DNA of 64,000 nucleotides from Acholoe squamosa (GCA_949317995.1 OX439044.1:29584733-29648732), one strand, 5' to 3'; shown: positions 35,870 through 48,761, counted from the first letter of the stretch. Notes: a model not told the origin generated them from the letters alone. A program made the numbers and translations.

Positions 35870-36184
35870 CCAGGGCTCCACTAGGCGACATGGGGGGGGG
35901 GCAGCATCACAGGCGACACGGGTATTCCTTGAATTGGGGTACCCTTTCTGCTTGTCAATGCAGGAACGCGGCGTTTCGCATGAAAGTCGGGGCAATTTCA
36001 GGGCGAAATTGCAATTTCAGGGCGAAATTGCAATTTCAGGGCGAAATTGCAATTTCAGGGCGAAATTGCCGCGACTTTCATGTAAATACGAAAAGCTGCG
36101 TTCCTGCATTGGCAGCCAGAAAGGGTACCCTAAACCTGTGCCGCCTGTGATGCTGCCGCCCCGTCCCCCCTAGTGGAGCTTGGG
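35870..36184. mobile_element. hAT-like foldback MITE with central 19-bp palindromic repeats (315 bp)
   Basis: The left arm (CAGGGCTCCACTAGGCGAC...) and right arm (complement of CAAGCTCCACTAGGGGGGAC) are inverted copies over about 120 nt, including GCAGCATCACAGGCG, GGGTACCCTTTCTG and AATGCAGGAACGC on both arms. The centre (35993-36068) is four tandem 19-bp units, each itself a palindrome (CAATTTCAGGGCGAAATTG). CAGGG-type termini are usual for hAT elements. I could not read a clean 8-bp target duplication. Confidence 0.8.
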
Positions 36185-39100
36185 CTTTATAGTTACGCAG
36201 CCACTTTACCATATATGGGGCTGCCGCCTACACTGAATGATTGGTAACTGACTGGTCTTAAGAGGATACAGCTGGCCCTGGCGTTATCAGTGACTGGAAA
36301 TCCCTGCACTAGGCGTCCTTATTCCCTATATCAGTCCTCACAGCTAAACCCCTAAATGGAAAGGACAATCCCCCTATCGTGTATTGTGTATGATGAACCC
36401 GTCCTACCTAAAAGTTCGAGGGCTACGCTTTATTATTTACCCCTTCTGCAGTTTGGTTCAGATTTTGCGCGGGATTGATGTCTCCTCTATTTGTCTATAA
36501 CGAAGGAATTTATAAAATTTCCTTCTTGATGTAGTCAAGTAAGAACCAATATCATGTAATGCATTGGTACAGCTATTTTGATAATATGATTATTTTGAAG
36601 AACAATAGGCATCACTATAGGCATTCAAGGTTGTTTCAAATATCAGCTTTTTCCCATACCCATGAATCAGAGTTTCTGCCAACCGATCTAGGGCTATTCC
36701 TGAGGGAGACTGGCGGGGGTTTAAAGGCACAGCAAGTCTATTCATTTGTTTTCCACGTGGGTCGACCTAAGCCTACGCCACTTTAGGATTGTGCATGGAT
36801 GTGAGCTGGAAAGGAAAGAGCCATATATTCAGCTTACATGTATGGTTCTTTCGATCAATAACGCTTTGGACGTTAGGCTCCGTTCGCTATGAAATATATG
36901 GCAGGATAGTACTTAGGCTCAAGGGCAAATACACTTCCTCAATTACTCGTGTTTTTTTTTTTTTTAATTTGAAGTAACACAGATTTATATCGAGTAAGCC
37001 CTAGCGCCATAGAGCCATGCAACAGTATCTTACTATTTTATTTCCATTGTGGTATAGCTCAAAAAATAATAAGTCCCATACACCAATTGTCTTCTCGTCA
37101 TGTTCTCTACCACGCGCCCAATGACGACATGGGATCATACTTAGTGTGGGTGTGTTTTTTTCTGCCACCATCTTGGCTAGGCACAGCCTAATCTCGTAGC
37201 AGGCAGCACGTTGTTATGCGAGCATCCCTGAGAGTTGGGGATCGGTGGGATATACTGTCGGGATTGGAGCCCTCGTTTCGACCTGTCCCAAGGAAATCTG
37301 TGCAGGTTTCCCTGTGGATTGCTGTGTCCACTCTAAGATGTATGCTGATGGGTTTGGTAACCTCTCTCTATATGGGGTCAGAGGAAGAGGAGATCAGAAG
37401 GTAGCACTGGGGATCTCTAAGAGGATTGGTCATTCTGCAAGATTGAACCTCGTTCCCTTTTTTATATCTTTAGGAGGGATATTCAATTTTAAAAACATGA
37501 ATATTTGCATCATCTAGTCCATTGACTATCAGAAAGATGGATGACAAAGGAATAGTAATAGGTTTTCTAAAGATGATGGATATTTTGAGGTGTAATTTGC
37601 CTCGATATCCATCATGACCTGGTCTAGATCTGCTTAATGGTCCGGTAGCAAACTATAAGACGAGAAAAGACACAAGGAAGACGAATTCAGGAATAGATAT
37701 ACATTCCTTATCTGCCCTCCCTCTCCTTCTTTCCCTATGTTTTGTTTAGCTTATGTAGCCTCAATGTACATAGAATACTGTAAGAGGCTATCCATAAATT
37801 TTGATGCCAGATGGCAGGGGGGTCCGTGGCTCCTAAACATTTCTATTATTATAGAAACGTGACGAGGGGTCAAAAATTGTGTAGGAAAAAAGATGAAAAA
37901 AGTCTGGCGTCATCTATGGATGTACCCCGTGAGACCACATGCCGCGGCTTTCCCACATTTATGTCGTATATGCCCTATATTATTGCTGTGGATTTCAGGG
38001 CCCGTTGTGTGGGATCATAAAGAGATTGTTTTGTCATTACATTCCCTAACAACTCAGAGGGACTAAAATAATAGTACTGGGTGTGAAAATCGTTTTCCTT
38101 CAGGTACTACATCGAAATAGGGCAACACCTAACTCGAGGCTACAGTCACTTCATCCCTAGCAGAAAAGCTGCTTAGAATTTACTGAGATAGACAACGTAC
38201 AAAGAAGAGACTTTCAGTCTTGATGTGAAGCACTAGACGGGATGTCCTGTGAGCATTCAACTGCAGCTCTCTTCTGGACACTGCTCTAAAGTCTAGCCAC
38301 ATAGGTCTATTAAACACAGGCATTTATGGGCACGTCGGGTTGTTGACCATTGGGCCTCTCTCCTGTCCTTCCTCAGATCTAAGAAATACACTTCTACACT
38401 GGCTTCTTTCCGATGACATGGGTGTGGACGCAGGGCAGTTTGGGGCACTGACCGAGCATTGGCGAAGGACATGACCATGTACACCCAGCCTTGATGTCAA
38501 TATTTGATATGGAAATGGACTCTGAACCACAAGGCCAGTGGCGGCCTAGGGACCTCCTGGACCCTGGTTACCTTGACAACAATACGCGCTGGAATGGTGA
38601 GAAATTCTCCCTTTAGAGTTCAGGGTGGCATTTCTTGTATAATTATAGGTTGCTGTGCTTCTATCTTCTCTTTTTTATCCTGATGGCTAATGTCTGCATG
38701 TATGTGTATAAAGATCAAAGGGAAACTGTGGTAGGGTCTTCACAAACGATTGTCTTCTTAGGTTAAAGAATTCCTCTTGTAAGAACGACAGCTGCTTGTG
38801 ATGGCTACAGAGGAGAGTAGGCTCTTTGGGGACACTCATAAATGTGGATACTAGACAGATAATGACCCACCCCATCTGCAGTAGTCTATAAAGGTAATTT
38901 CCTATAGTGATGTAGTGGATCGTATCAGTGAGGAATGATCATAGCTTGAATTTCCCAATCATAGCTTGAATATACAACTTAAATTAACATAGATATTGAG
39001 GATACATGCTCAAATGAGAAGATTATTCTCACCAGAAGTTAATCTTGTTTATTTTCTTCCATTTGATTTCTCATCATAAGCATTAGTATTTATAAAGTCC

Positions 39101-39312
39101 CTATAATTGGTACACATACAAGGATGGAAAAAATAAAAGTAAAGGGAATCAATCATAAGGGAAGCTTTCTCTCATATCATCATTTCAACTACAATAATCA
39201 TATGCATCTCGTCTCTTGAGTAGTGATTCTCAAAGTGGTCTATGTCTTAGCATCTTTAATTGGTAGAGATATCATTATATATATTCTTTCAGTTGCGAGA
39301 CCTTGAAATCAC
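36185..39312. other. No gene recognised
   Basis: A T-run lies at 36953-36965. Short frames (37216-37517 plus, 38293-38530 minus) have no motifs. No element boundaries were recognised. Confidence 0.4.
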
Positions 39313-39389
39313 CATTTGTGGTATGGGCTGTAAGAAGGGGTCTTAGGGCCCCCTGCACTAAGACCCCTTTTCGCAGATCGTGTCACATT
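39313..39389. repeat. ~77-bp palindromic repeat, copy 1 (AGAAGGGGTCTTA type)
   Basis: The left arm GGGCTGTAAGAAGGGGTCTTA pairs with AAGACCCCTTTTCGCAGATC on the right. The same unit appears at 54881-54963 and 63343-63419, with arms of the form TGTGACATGATCTGCGAAAAGG and its complement. It looks like a tiny foldback MITE. Confidence 0.7.
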
Positions 39390-39682
39390 TAAAGGTTTTA
39401 CGTGCAGGACATTGCAACAGGAAGTGCATAAGCATAGTGCATAATTATTCTAGTTGCCAACAAAGGTAGAGACTATCCATTAAAGATCGCGTGAGGAAAA
39501 AGAGAAGGACTGAATAGGTGGTAAGGATTATCCATTCACGCATACCTCCCCCCATACCCTTCCCTACCACTGGCAATGTCCTGTCCTGTACTTATACGCA
39601 TGCCCCTTCTGCAACACTCTAGCATTGCATGTCCTTCACTATGATTACCTTGCAAATAATTCTCCAGGGCTACATTCCTACA

Positions 39683-39839
39683 TTAACCAGACCCAACAGG
39701 ATTAATAAACTGCTAGAGGTTTGCATGATGCACCAATGCAGTTTTGTTAGAAGACTGGCTAGCGCTGCATTGATTAATCTTGACGACAAAGATATGTGAA
39801 TTTGGGGGCGTCATACGAACGGCCCTTGAAGGGTTGACA
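39683..39839. repeat. TTAA-type dispersed repeat (GCATGATGCACCAATG family)
   Basis: Contains GCATGATGCACCAATGCAG and AGACTGGCTAGCGCTGCATT, matching 5665-5809 phrase for phrase. It ends in GGCCCTTGAAGGGTTGACA, a variant of the TTAACCCTT end. The left boundary is uncertain. Confidence 0.55.
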
Positions 39840-41010
39840 TTTTCCCGCAGACAATCCCATTAGTACGTCCTGCCCCCCGGGAGTATACCAAATGGACGGG
39901 CCTGGTGAGGACTCTCCTCCAGGGTGGTAGAGGAGGGGTCTGAGACAGTCCCCGTGTTGGAGTGTCTCAACACGGAGATACTGTCATGGTTAGGGAAGGT
40001 AGGAGATGTTACCACTGGTTACAGGTTAAAGAACAAGTGAAGGGAGGATGCCTACCGTAGGATTGTAGTGAGAAATGTTGATAGTCAACATCATTAATTT
40101 TGTGTGTTATCAAGAAAACTCTTCATGATCTCTTCAAGTCTTTGGTCAAACAGAAAACGTTGCCTTTTCAATTTCTCGTTAATCGGAATTGTACGTGTCA
40201 ATTCTCATGGCATCCCTGACTCTACAGAGGGATTCAATATGACACAATTTTCTTCCTCTGTGAAAAACAAAATCCCAAATAATATTATATACCTAGTAAC
40301 GCCACCAGCATATATTTAATTGAGATAGGACTGTCATGATAAGACATTTTCCTGATTACAATTATTATGAATGTTATTAGAAGCGAAATAAAGGATAAAG
40401 GGGATTCATATTTTCCTTGGTTAATCGGTAATCATGGTCAGACTGGAACGGTTATCTGATATGCACTGCATTCCGCTATGGCAGTAATATAATGGTCTGC
40501 TTCCCTACTCGCCATGATTGGGTTCCTAAACCCCTCCTTTCTCCGCCAAGAGGTCCTCAGGCTTCTGGCACAAAGTGACAAATACAGAAACGCTCCCCTG
40601 ATAATACCACCCCCTTTGGTAGATACTAATGATGTAATAACCATGGGGTCAACTGCAATTGAAGGTGGACTTTCGCCCAGAATAGGAAAGTGTTAGTTGA
40701 ATCTGTGTCAGCCACAAACCTGCCTTCCTCCCGAGCCTATTGACTAGGTGGTAAAGGAAGCCCAGTGGGCAGTGAAAATAGAGCCTCATTGACTGTTCCG
40801 GTCAATGCTACCAGGGACGAATGTAATTGCAGAAGCACAGAGAAAATCCCCTGGTGAAGTCCATTGGATGGATGGAGTTTCATCGTCCTTTAAAAGGGGA
40901 GGACGCGAGCGGAAAGACGGGACAGGGTTGTGGCTTAGAGGTCAACCGGACACACAAGTAGGAAATGGGGAGGGTGGAAGCAGAGGTGGGTGGAGCAGAG
41001 GGAGAGAGAG
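39840..41010. other. No gene recognised
   Basis: GC-richer DNA near 39870-40010 and short motif-free frames. Nothing could be assigned. Confidence 0.4.
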
Positions 41011-41223
41011 AGTGAGTGAGTGAGTGAGTGAGTGAGTGAGTGAGTGAGTGAGCAATAGATGTGTAACGCCATTACGACAGCTAAGGTCATATTCATGTCA
41101 AGAACTACATTACACATTTTCACAGAGGAATATGTCAGTGCCCGCACATATATATGTCCAACAGACACAAAAGAGGGGATAGGAAAGTGGAGAAATAGAC
41201 CCTTTAAAGTGGGATAGGGAAGC

Positions 41224-41226
<3 letters not shown>
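41011..41226 (-). mobile_element. SINE-like retroposon copy with (GAGT)n edge, followed by GA/GACA repeats
   Basis: A (GAGT)n run at 41011-41052 leads into GCAATAGATGTGTAACGCC and ATTACGACAGCTAAGGTC, and ends at GGGAAGCCCAG. The body aligns with 48580-48761, where an 11-bp target duplication is visible. Read on the minus strand the element ends in a GTTAAAC-like phrase plus (ACTC)n, a simple-repeat tail typical of some invertebrate SINEs. No tRNA-type promoter boxes were recognised in the body. Confidence 0.7.
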
Positions 41227-41260
<34 letters not shown>

Positions 41261-41412
41261 CAGACAGACAGACAGACAGAGACAGAGACAGACAGACAGA
41301 CAGAGAGAGAGAGAGAGACAGAGAGAGAGACAGAGAGACAGAGACAGACAGACAGACAGAGACAGACAGACAGACAGAGACAGACAGACCGAGTGAGAGG
41401 GACAGAGAGAGC
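41227..41412. repeat. GA/GACA simple repeat
   Basis: About 185 nt of GAGA, GACA and GACAGACA reiterations. The long serine/leucine/cysteine-rich frames on the minus strand across 40935-41650 are artefacts of this tract and its flanks. Confidence 0.95.
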
Positions 41413-42116
41413 GGGGTGGGAGGAGAGGGAGAGGGAGGCGGTATAGGGAAAGTGGTAGAGTGGATATCGAGTAGAGAGAGAAAGCCCACACACACAAGTT
41501 AACTTTAAGGGGGGGGGGGGGCAAACAGGGCATACTTATACGTGGAGAGACAGGCAGACAGTGCGGTTTGAGCAGAGGCAAACAGGAAGGTAATAGGAAA
41601 TGGAGGGAGTAAGGGTGGTAGAGTAGAGGATATGGGTAGAGATACTGCATCTATTTGGCATCGAAGAAAATAAATGTCCTTCAAAGGGGGCCAGCAGGAG
41701 GGACTTTCAGTCAAATTCAATACATCATAGGAGAGGTTAAAATGGGGATATGGTAAACTAGATCAAGGTTAGAGCCACAAGACCTTCATGGGGAGAATAT
41801 CAATATTCCTGACTTGAAAGAAATCGCTTATGCCCCCATAAGACGAATGGAGTAGGAGGTTTCATTGGAAATCATTTGAAGGAGACAGGTTCATATGAAG
41901 TCAAGTAAATCTAGTTTGAATCTGACAGTACGTGGAACTGTTGAACTGGAAAGGCTAGCTATGGGAACTAGAAGCCTTGGGATAACACCAATTTGATCCA
42001 CACTTCCTGAAGTGCCCCACATAATAATGTTAATCGACCGCTTTGGTCATTTCATGATTTATCACATGGAATGGGATTCTATCCTGATATGGTACTTTCT
42101 AGAAGTAACTTTCTCT
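41413..42116. other. No gene recognised
   Basis: A G-run lies at 41509-41521. No coding or mobile signature was identified. Confidence 0.4.
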
Positions 42117-42468
42117 AAGGTCAAAAAGAAAGTTGTGTTTCCAGTTACCCGACCGCCCCTATCAAAACAGGGCCGACCCTAACATTTTGTTTCAATTTTT
42201 GAGATTTCTGGCAAATTTTTAGGAATTTTTTCCATAATTTTAGGAATTTTTCCATATATTTCTTCATTTACTTTCATCGACATTTCTGTTGGTCCTGAGT
42301 CATATAACATGATAGCCTAACATGCATATCTTTTTTCACCTTTATCATGTTTTTCATAGTTTTACCATACATTATGGCATATCTTCCCATGCATTTCTAC
42401 ACAGATTGATAAAAAAAACTAGATATTTGAGGCATGTAACTGGAAACACAACTTTTTTTATTTTGGCC
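42117..42468. mobile_element. MITE with AAAGTTGTGTTTCCAGTTAC ends (~350 bp)
   Basis: Left end TAAGGTCAAAAAGAAAG followed by TTGTGTTTCCAGTTAC (to about 42148). Right end is the complement, beginning near 42435. TA flanks both outer edges, suggesting a TA target. The interior is AT-rich with TAGGAATTTTTCCATA reiterations and no coding frame. Confidence 0.75.
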
Positions 42469-42999
42469 TAATGGATGTAAATGCTACCAGCCTGCCAATG
42501 ACGATGGGAGGGCCAATCTGTCTTTTATCACAAGAGAATTACAAGTAGTGCTCGGTCTTAAAATTTTGACTCATCTTCAACCCTGACCTTGGCTAATACA
42601 ATTATACAAACATTCTCTTGAATGAGCAGGAAATAGCTAAAATAAGAGAACACTGATTAATGGGGTGCTATGGAGATCCATGGTTCCTTGCACCAGTTAG
42701 GTCAAAAAATTGACATCGAGGCACGTATGAAAAGCTCAAAGGGCACGTCTAAGTCCAATATAAGATGAAAATGTGTCTGAACATACTGGATCTGAAGTGA
42801 TCTAGCACCTTGGCAAGTGCCCGCCAAAATGGATACAAATTGAGATAAATACGCCACAGAGGCATTCCTAACTCCTAGAGGGTCGTATGAGGCCTCCACA
42901 ATCATATGTCTATTTGTATTTGTGGCCTGTTGATGCGGCGCTGGTGGGTCTACCCACCTGGACTGTATCTGTACATCATACAGACCCTTTGGGAGTCTT

Positions 43000-43131
43000 T
43001 TAACCCTATAGTGTGGCATGATGCAATAGCGAGTCTACTTGCCAGGGCTCCATATGTGTGTGCATCTTGAAAGCATGCAGTATCGGCATAGCTCATATCA
43101 ATTAAGCAATATGCGATACACAAAGGGTCAA
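43000..43131. repeat. TTAA-type dispersed repeat (132 bp)
   Basis: Left end TTAACCCTATAGTGTGGCAT; right end complement of TTGACCCTTTGTGTATCGC. The interior phrase GGCATGATGCAATAGCGAG is shared with the 5665 and 39683 copies. It is a candidate piggyBac-like MITE. Confidence 0.6.
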
Positions 43132-43390
43132 AAGGTGCATCGTGAGGGCCCTATCCATCCCCTTACACCACCCAACTGGCTCACCACTATTATCCACCAC
43201 CCCTATCAACCTCCTGCTACTGGTCCGTCGTGGCCTGAACTGTTTGTTTCTACCCGACTTTGCACAACAATGATCCATCCCCATATCGCATGGACAGATG
43301 CTAATCAATAGTCACGTGATGTGTACATCGATCATGTGGACCCCCTCTGATTGGTTGGGTGTGGGCCACATGTCTTGTGACGCCAGTTGT

Positions 43391-44707
43391 CAGGGGCGGA
43401 TCCAGGGGGGGTCCTGGGGGTCAGGACCCCCCCCCCTTTTGGTCCACCCATAACATGTTCAAATGAGGGTCCCTGAAGGGGAACCCCCCATTTGGGCCCA
43501 CCCAAGGTGTCCACTTTGTATACCCCCCTTCATGGCCCCTATCCCTCTTTGATATGGTTTTATTGTTTGTGAATTTTACAATTTATGACTCTACAGTAGC
43601 TAAAATCTATAAAATGTCCACAAAATGTTCTAACGTCACCCAATGTGCACCAGTGAGACCACATAGGCATCTAGGCATCAGGTGTGCCTTATGCATGGGA
43701 TACTATGTTTGGTCCCCCAGGTAATTTTCTTTAGATTTATATCCCATAAAAATTATATTCATCACTTGGGGTGCATCAAAATACTGTGTGCGGTAATGAG
43801 TTGGCATCATTTTTGTGAAATTTCAAAGTTTTCTTGATGGTAGGCTCCAAATCACTTTCAAATAAAACTACTAGATTCACACCTAATGATACAGAAATTC
43901 CTTAGATGCTTAGACTACCGTGTTTCAAACCAATATTTCAAAAAATTCCTTGGGGGACGAGCTGTCAAAACTCTATCAAAGAACAATGTATGGTATCAGG
44001 ACAAAAACTTGCATCCCTTTCCTATACCAAAATGTTTTTAATTTATAAGATTTTCTTTGGGAATGACCCAAAACTCCACCAGTGCATAAACATACTCCTG
44101 ATGGTACACCAAAATGCTTTAAACTTCAAGGTTTAATATAAACCTCAAGGTTTAACATCATTTTTCAAAAAGCTTCCCAGGGGTGGGGGCAGGCCCCACA
44201 CCTCCTTAAGGAACAATATCTAAAAATACTACAGTCAAATCTGAGGCTAGTTGAAGCCCTTGACCTCAAGATTTTGACATATATATTTCAAATCTTTTCT
44301 TGAGGGACCAGCCCATAAAACCTCACAAAGGACAAAGCATTACCACATAAGATTTGCATCCCTTTCACGGAAACCTGCCCACCCTAGGTTTACTGCAAAA
44401 TGCTTTAAAATTTGGAGTTTGATATATTTAGTTCAATAATCTCATAATCATGGGTTTACTGCTGATGGTACACCAAAATGCTTTACTGGATTGGGATCTA
44501 GAAATGCATCAGAATGCACTGTTTGATGTATAGATTTCAAAATTTTCTTGGAGGGGCATGCCTCAACCCCCCCTATGTATGTCCCGGTGCTGCGCTTGCG
44601 ACATTGCGCCGTTGCACTTGCGACGTCGTGGCGCTGCGCTTGTGGCATTACCCCCATAAACCAGGGTTGGACCCCCCTCCCTTTTCAAAATCCTGGATCC
44701 GCCCCTG
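43391..44707. mobile_element. Non-autonomous hAT-type element (1.3 kb) with CAGGGGCGGATCCAGG ends
   Basis: Both termini carry CAGGGGCGGATCCAG in inverted orientation, a terminus I recognise as common in hAT elements of many animals. G- and C-runs follow just inside. The interior holds degenerate repeats of TTTCAAAATTTTCTTGGAGGG and GGTACACCAAAATGCTTTA but no transposase; the 76-codon frame at 43906-44136 is motif-free. TTGTGATG follows the right end and TTGTGACG occurs 8 bp before the left end, an imperfect candidate for the 8-bp duplication. Confidence 0.82.
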
Positions 44708-45810
44708 TTGTGATGGTTGCTGCCATCTATTGGTCAGCGTCCACCCAGAATAATGTCCCATGGGTTTTGAAATGCAAGACGAGAATAGATGTTGAGCCGT
44801 TCTTGTGTTCTATATAAGGCTAAGATATATAATGGACCCATGTTAGAAAATGTCTGAGATGTAAGGGTACCTTCAACTTTGAATTTTACAGACCATTCCT
44901 TCTCATAGACAACTATTACCCAGAAATATCATAAGATTTGGCTTTCGTATCCACCTAGTTTCTCTACTTATCACCCCTAGTTTAAAAACCAACGACTCCC
45001 GATACCTTTATAGCTAACCACAGAGGGAATCCCACCTACGCCATGTGGAGTGCTCATGAGCTCAAACCCTGTTATGAGCAGCTCGGGGCTATAAAGTAAT
45101 GACTAAAAGCTTGTTGACTCGATGAACACTAATCCCATAGAATAGTCCGTTAGATAATAATTATGAGGGACTCATCATAACCAAATAATCTAGAGCAGGT
45201 ACATGTATGTATCATACATGCGTAGACTTTCCAAATGGAGCATTTTAGCCTGATTACCAGTTTTGGGCCGACACTGGAGGAAAAGGATAGACAGTAGAGA
45301 AGGGAGATCTCCACGGGTAGATGTGAAGGTTGGACTAGCTAGGACAGACACTGGGCGCGTGAGTAGCAAGAGTTGTTCTGGGAGTAAATCGATAATGGCG
45401 TTTCCCTTTACCCCCTGGGGGTTACTCGGCCCCTCCTGGACTCATGCACAGGTTGACAAGTTGGGCCCACCTACAAGGGATGTGGGGACAGGGTCAGTTG
45501 GTGGTCAAAACACTAAAAGCATCGAAATCAGTGCTTTACAAACCATGCTTTATCTAACGTTTTACCGTCAAAATGTTTAACTCGTGAGAAGGGAAGATCA
45601 TTGGTATTCGCTGAAGTGATAGGATCATAGGAAGTAAATTTCCTTTAGAGCCTGAGAATTCTTTCGAAGGTGGATTGAGATTTTGCGAACCCTGGCCCTG
45701 TTGTGTTCTGAGAAAGGAGGGTATCCTGTTGTTCAATCATGTTCCTGCTATCCAAATCACGATCCCTCCACTCCACCACACACCTGATCCCTCACCTGCC
45801 ACCCTCATTA
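44708..45810. other. No gene recognised
   Basis: One GAGCAGCTC word at 45076. The 105-codon plus-strand frame at 45263-45580 has no recognisable motif. No element boundaries were seen. Confidence 0.4.
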
Positions 45811-46022
45811 TTAACCCTTTAATGACTACAGGATGTATGGATGGAGGCATGCCTACACACATGTAGGGGCTGATCCATGCATCATACTGATCCTATAACA
45901 GTTTGTCAACCCCAAAGAATTGATGCAGCATTAACGATCGAGTAGGCTCACCAAGACTACATCTTTACATAAATAATGAGGTTCATGATACATTAGCGCA
46001 TTATGCGAGCCTTGAATGTTAA
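45811..46022. repeat. TTAA-type dispersed repeat (212 bp)
   Basis: Bounded by TTAACCCTTTAATGACTAC and the complement of TTAACATTCAAGGCTCGC. TTAA is present at both extremes. The GCATAATGCGC phrase near the right end resembles the end at 5809. Confidence 0.6.
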
Positions 46023-47597
46023 AGTGCAGCGTGCCTTAACCGTTACCTCTTGCCCTTTCATGAATACCAAAGCTCTTTTACAAATAGTACATCCGCCCCT
46101 CGCTAAGTGTATCTACACATCAGGTAATGTCAGTGGTGACTGAGGGCCATGGAGACAGCTGTAGCCGCCATTTTGTCAGCCCCCTCTATTCTGCTACTTG
46201 CCCACAGTTGGCACTGCATCCCCCACCTGTCAAGCTGTCAATGACAGGGGAGCTGTCAATGGCAGTCTACTGCTTCCTCGTCCCAGGCACAGCCAGTCTT
46301 AATGACCTGAATACTGCATCTATTTGGAAATGTCTCTGCATTAGGTTTCTCTAGAGTCGATGACCTTTCTGAACATTCAGATTGAAGGAGGGCAGTACAG
46401 GAAGAAAAGAATAAGGACCATGTTCTCATAAATACTTAAATTTTTAAGAGCACTCTTAACTATTTCCTACTTGAAAAATACAACACGATGCTTATCTGTA
46501 ATATCGATTAACAAGAATAATTATGTCCAGATAATATTTTATCCCCTTGGAAAAAAACAAGCAATGCCCTAGTCCATACCACCGGTAGTTGGGAAACCCC
46601 TTCACAGCCGCAGCTGAGACCTACACTATACGAATTGCACTGCCTTAAAGGTACGCCATCCCCTCATTGGTCATAGGGTTGATTTACAGGCCCACCTGGA
46701 AAAACAAGCCCCATTATTGATCCATGTTTTACGTCTATTACTGAAGACAGACCACCTTCACATGACAGCACCACGAGTTAGGCCTATGCACTTTATATAA
46801 TTTCAAATGTAGGCAATTTGTGGTGAGGATGTGGTGATTGCACGACATAGCAGCTGCTGCAGACCAGACAAGAAGCAAAGCAATTGCTGCACAACCAAGA
46901 ATGATTTTCTCATTATAACAAAATATTTCTCAATGTGTTAAACTACTTTGCTTATTTAAGGATGCTTCTGACTCGTGGCCAATGTTAATTGGTCATGAGA
47001 GGCAATTTTAAATCGAGCCAGATATTGAATTTAGTTGAGGTTCCACAATAATGCATTATACTGGTCATGACAATTGCGTATTCCATGAAAGCCTCGTCAA
47101 ACAAGTAGTATCCACTTGTACAAAAGAATTAATTCATAACCCAATCTAAAATTAAGAAAATGACTTTTTGTTGTGTCCTTAATATGCAATTAATCATGCT
47201 ATGTGAAACATAATTCCCAGCGAACACTCTTTAAACCAGTTGCTATTATCGATTAAATGATGAACTAAATTATGTGCCCTCTGAGTGAGTTTATAATATA
47301 GCTAATAATACTTGAAATCAATATTTTCAATTACAAGTGTGATGAAATCGTTTGAATATTAATTTATAGTATGGAATGCCTCAGTAGACTATCAACATTT
47401 CCTATAGAGATATCCCTAAATTATTGAAGTTAAACTAAAAGAGTTATCTCTCCTCAATTTGTGGTCATTGCACTGGGGCTCATTCATATCAGTCATTAAT
47501 ACTTTAGCTCAGAAAAGCTAAGATTAAATTGCACACAATGCTCCTGATTTGCGTTTTTTTGTGTTTTGGGGGTGTGTGGTGCCTGAAACTGCTAATA
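46023..47597. other. No gene recognised
   Basis: AT-rich DNA with short frames. CTGTCAATGACAGGGGAGCTG near 46230 is a small palindromic phrase. Nothing else could be supported. Confidence 0.4.
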
Positions 47598-47938
47598 CCC
47601 AAGGTAGCACAGATACATTGGCATAACGTTGGGCCAACGTTGGCCCAACCATCGGCTTTACATAGGCTGCCCATCCTGCCTACGTAGGCCCGACGGTGCC
47701 AACCAAATGCCAACGTAGGCCCAACGTTGGCTTTTGGTTTGCAAATATCAGCATCGGCAAATGGTCAGCCTGGGGCTGACCATTTGTCGATGTCCTGCCA
47801 ATGTTGGGCCAATGTTGGCATTTGGTTGGCAAATGCCACTGGTCGGGCCTATGTAGGCCCGATGGGCAGCCAACATTGGCCCATTGTTGGCCCGATGCGT
47901 CGGGCCAAGGTTGGCAAATTTTTGTGTGCTACCTGGGA
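47598..47938. mobile_element. Foldback MITE with CCCAAGGTAGCAC ends (341 bp)
   Basis: Ends CCCAAGGTAGCACAGA and complement of CCCAGGTAGCACACAAA form inverted termini. Nearly the whole interior is inverted and direct copies of GTTGGGCCAACG, TTGGCATTTGGTTGGC and CCTACGTAGGCCCGA. The centre is a hairpin pairing GCATCGGCAAATGGTCAGC with GCTGACCATTTGTCGATG near 47751-47794. Frames open on both strands here are by-products of the palindromic structure. Confidence 0.82.
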
Positions 47939-48568
47939 CATTACATTCCCATGGACACAGTGGCAACCCATATTCTTCAAACAGTACCTTAAGTGCTTAA
48001 GTAGAAAGCAGATGCCACTTGTGATGTGCATTAAAATGGGTAGGAGATTGAAGCAGAAAAATCGAAATGCGCTGTCTCATCTGCCTTTTGTGGCCATTGC
48101 TTGGCCCGTATGAAGCCGTGCTGAATCCATCCCGGCGTGTGATTAAAGTCTCCAAATGATCTGCAAAACACTGTGTCATTGATGAGCTCAAGTGGACTCT
48201 TGTGTCCCTCTGTTTACAACTGGAGTGTTGCTCCATACTCCCAGAGCTGCAGAGATGCCGCCCTAATACCTGCCCTATTCAGAAGGCACCTTCCAATTTC
48301 AACTAATCCCACATGGCATCTTTTGGAACATAAATGCTAGATTGATGTAGAACTGTTGTTTGTATCAAAGACGGTCATGAACCGAGAAAATAATTCAGCT
48401 TCAGTGTATAGGTTTTAAATTGGACTAGCCCTCGTGTGTCCTGCAAATAATTGATCATAAATTCATTCAAAAAGTGCCCTATATCCAGCCAACTACATTG
48501 GCACAAAAAGTGGCAGTTATATACAGTAAGAGGACTATGGTCTATGATTTTGGATGGCTATAGCCTGG
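47939..48568. other. No gene recognised
   Basis: No feature could be supported apart from short motif-free frames. Confidence 0.4.
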
Positions 48569-48579
48569 TTCTTACTTTG

Positions 48580-48761
48580 AGAGTGAGTGAGTAATAGATG
48601 TTTAACACCATTTCGACAGCTAAGGTCATATTCATGGCGAGAACGACATTACACAATTTCACAGAGGAATGTGTCAGTTCCCGTGCATATGTGCACCACA
48701 CACATCCGAGGGGAAAGGAAAGAGGAGATAGACCCTTTTAAGCGGGCTAGGGAAGCCCGGC
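48580..48761 (-). mobile_element. SINE-like retroposon with 11-bp target duplication
   Basis: The 11-mer TTCTTACTTTG is present immediately before (48569-48579) and after (48762-48772) the element. Inside, GAGTGAGTGAGTAATAGATG opens the plus-strand view and GGGAAGCCCGG closes it. The body matches 41011-41226. Read on the minus strand it ends in a (ACTC)n tail, so a LINE-type machinery probably mobilised it. The 5' part shows no clear tRNA A/B boxes. Confidence 0.85.

Noticed and set aside
40935-41720. Long serine/leucine/cysteine-rich frames on the minus strand
   Set aside because: They are translations of the GA/GACA and GAGT simple repeats and their flanks.
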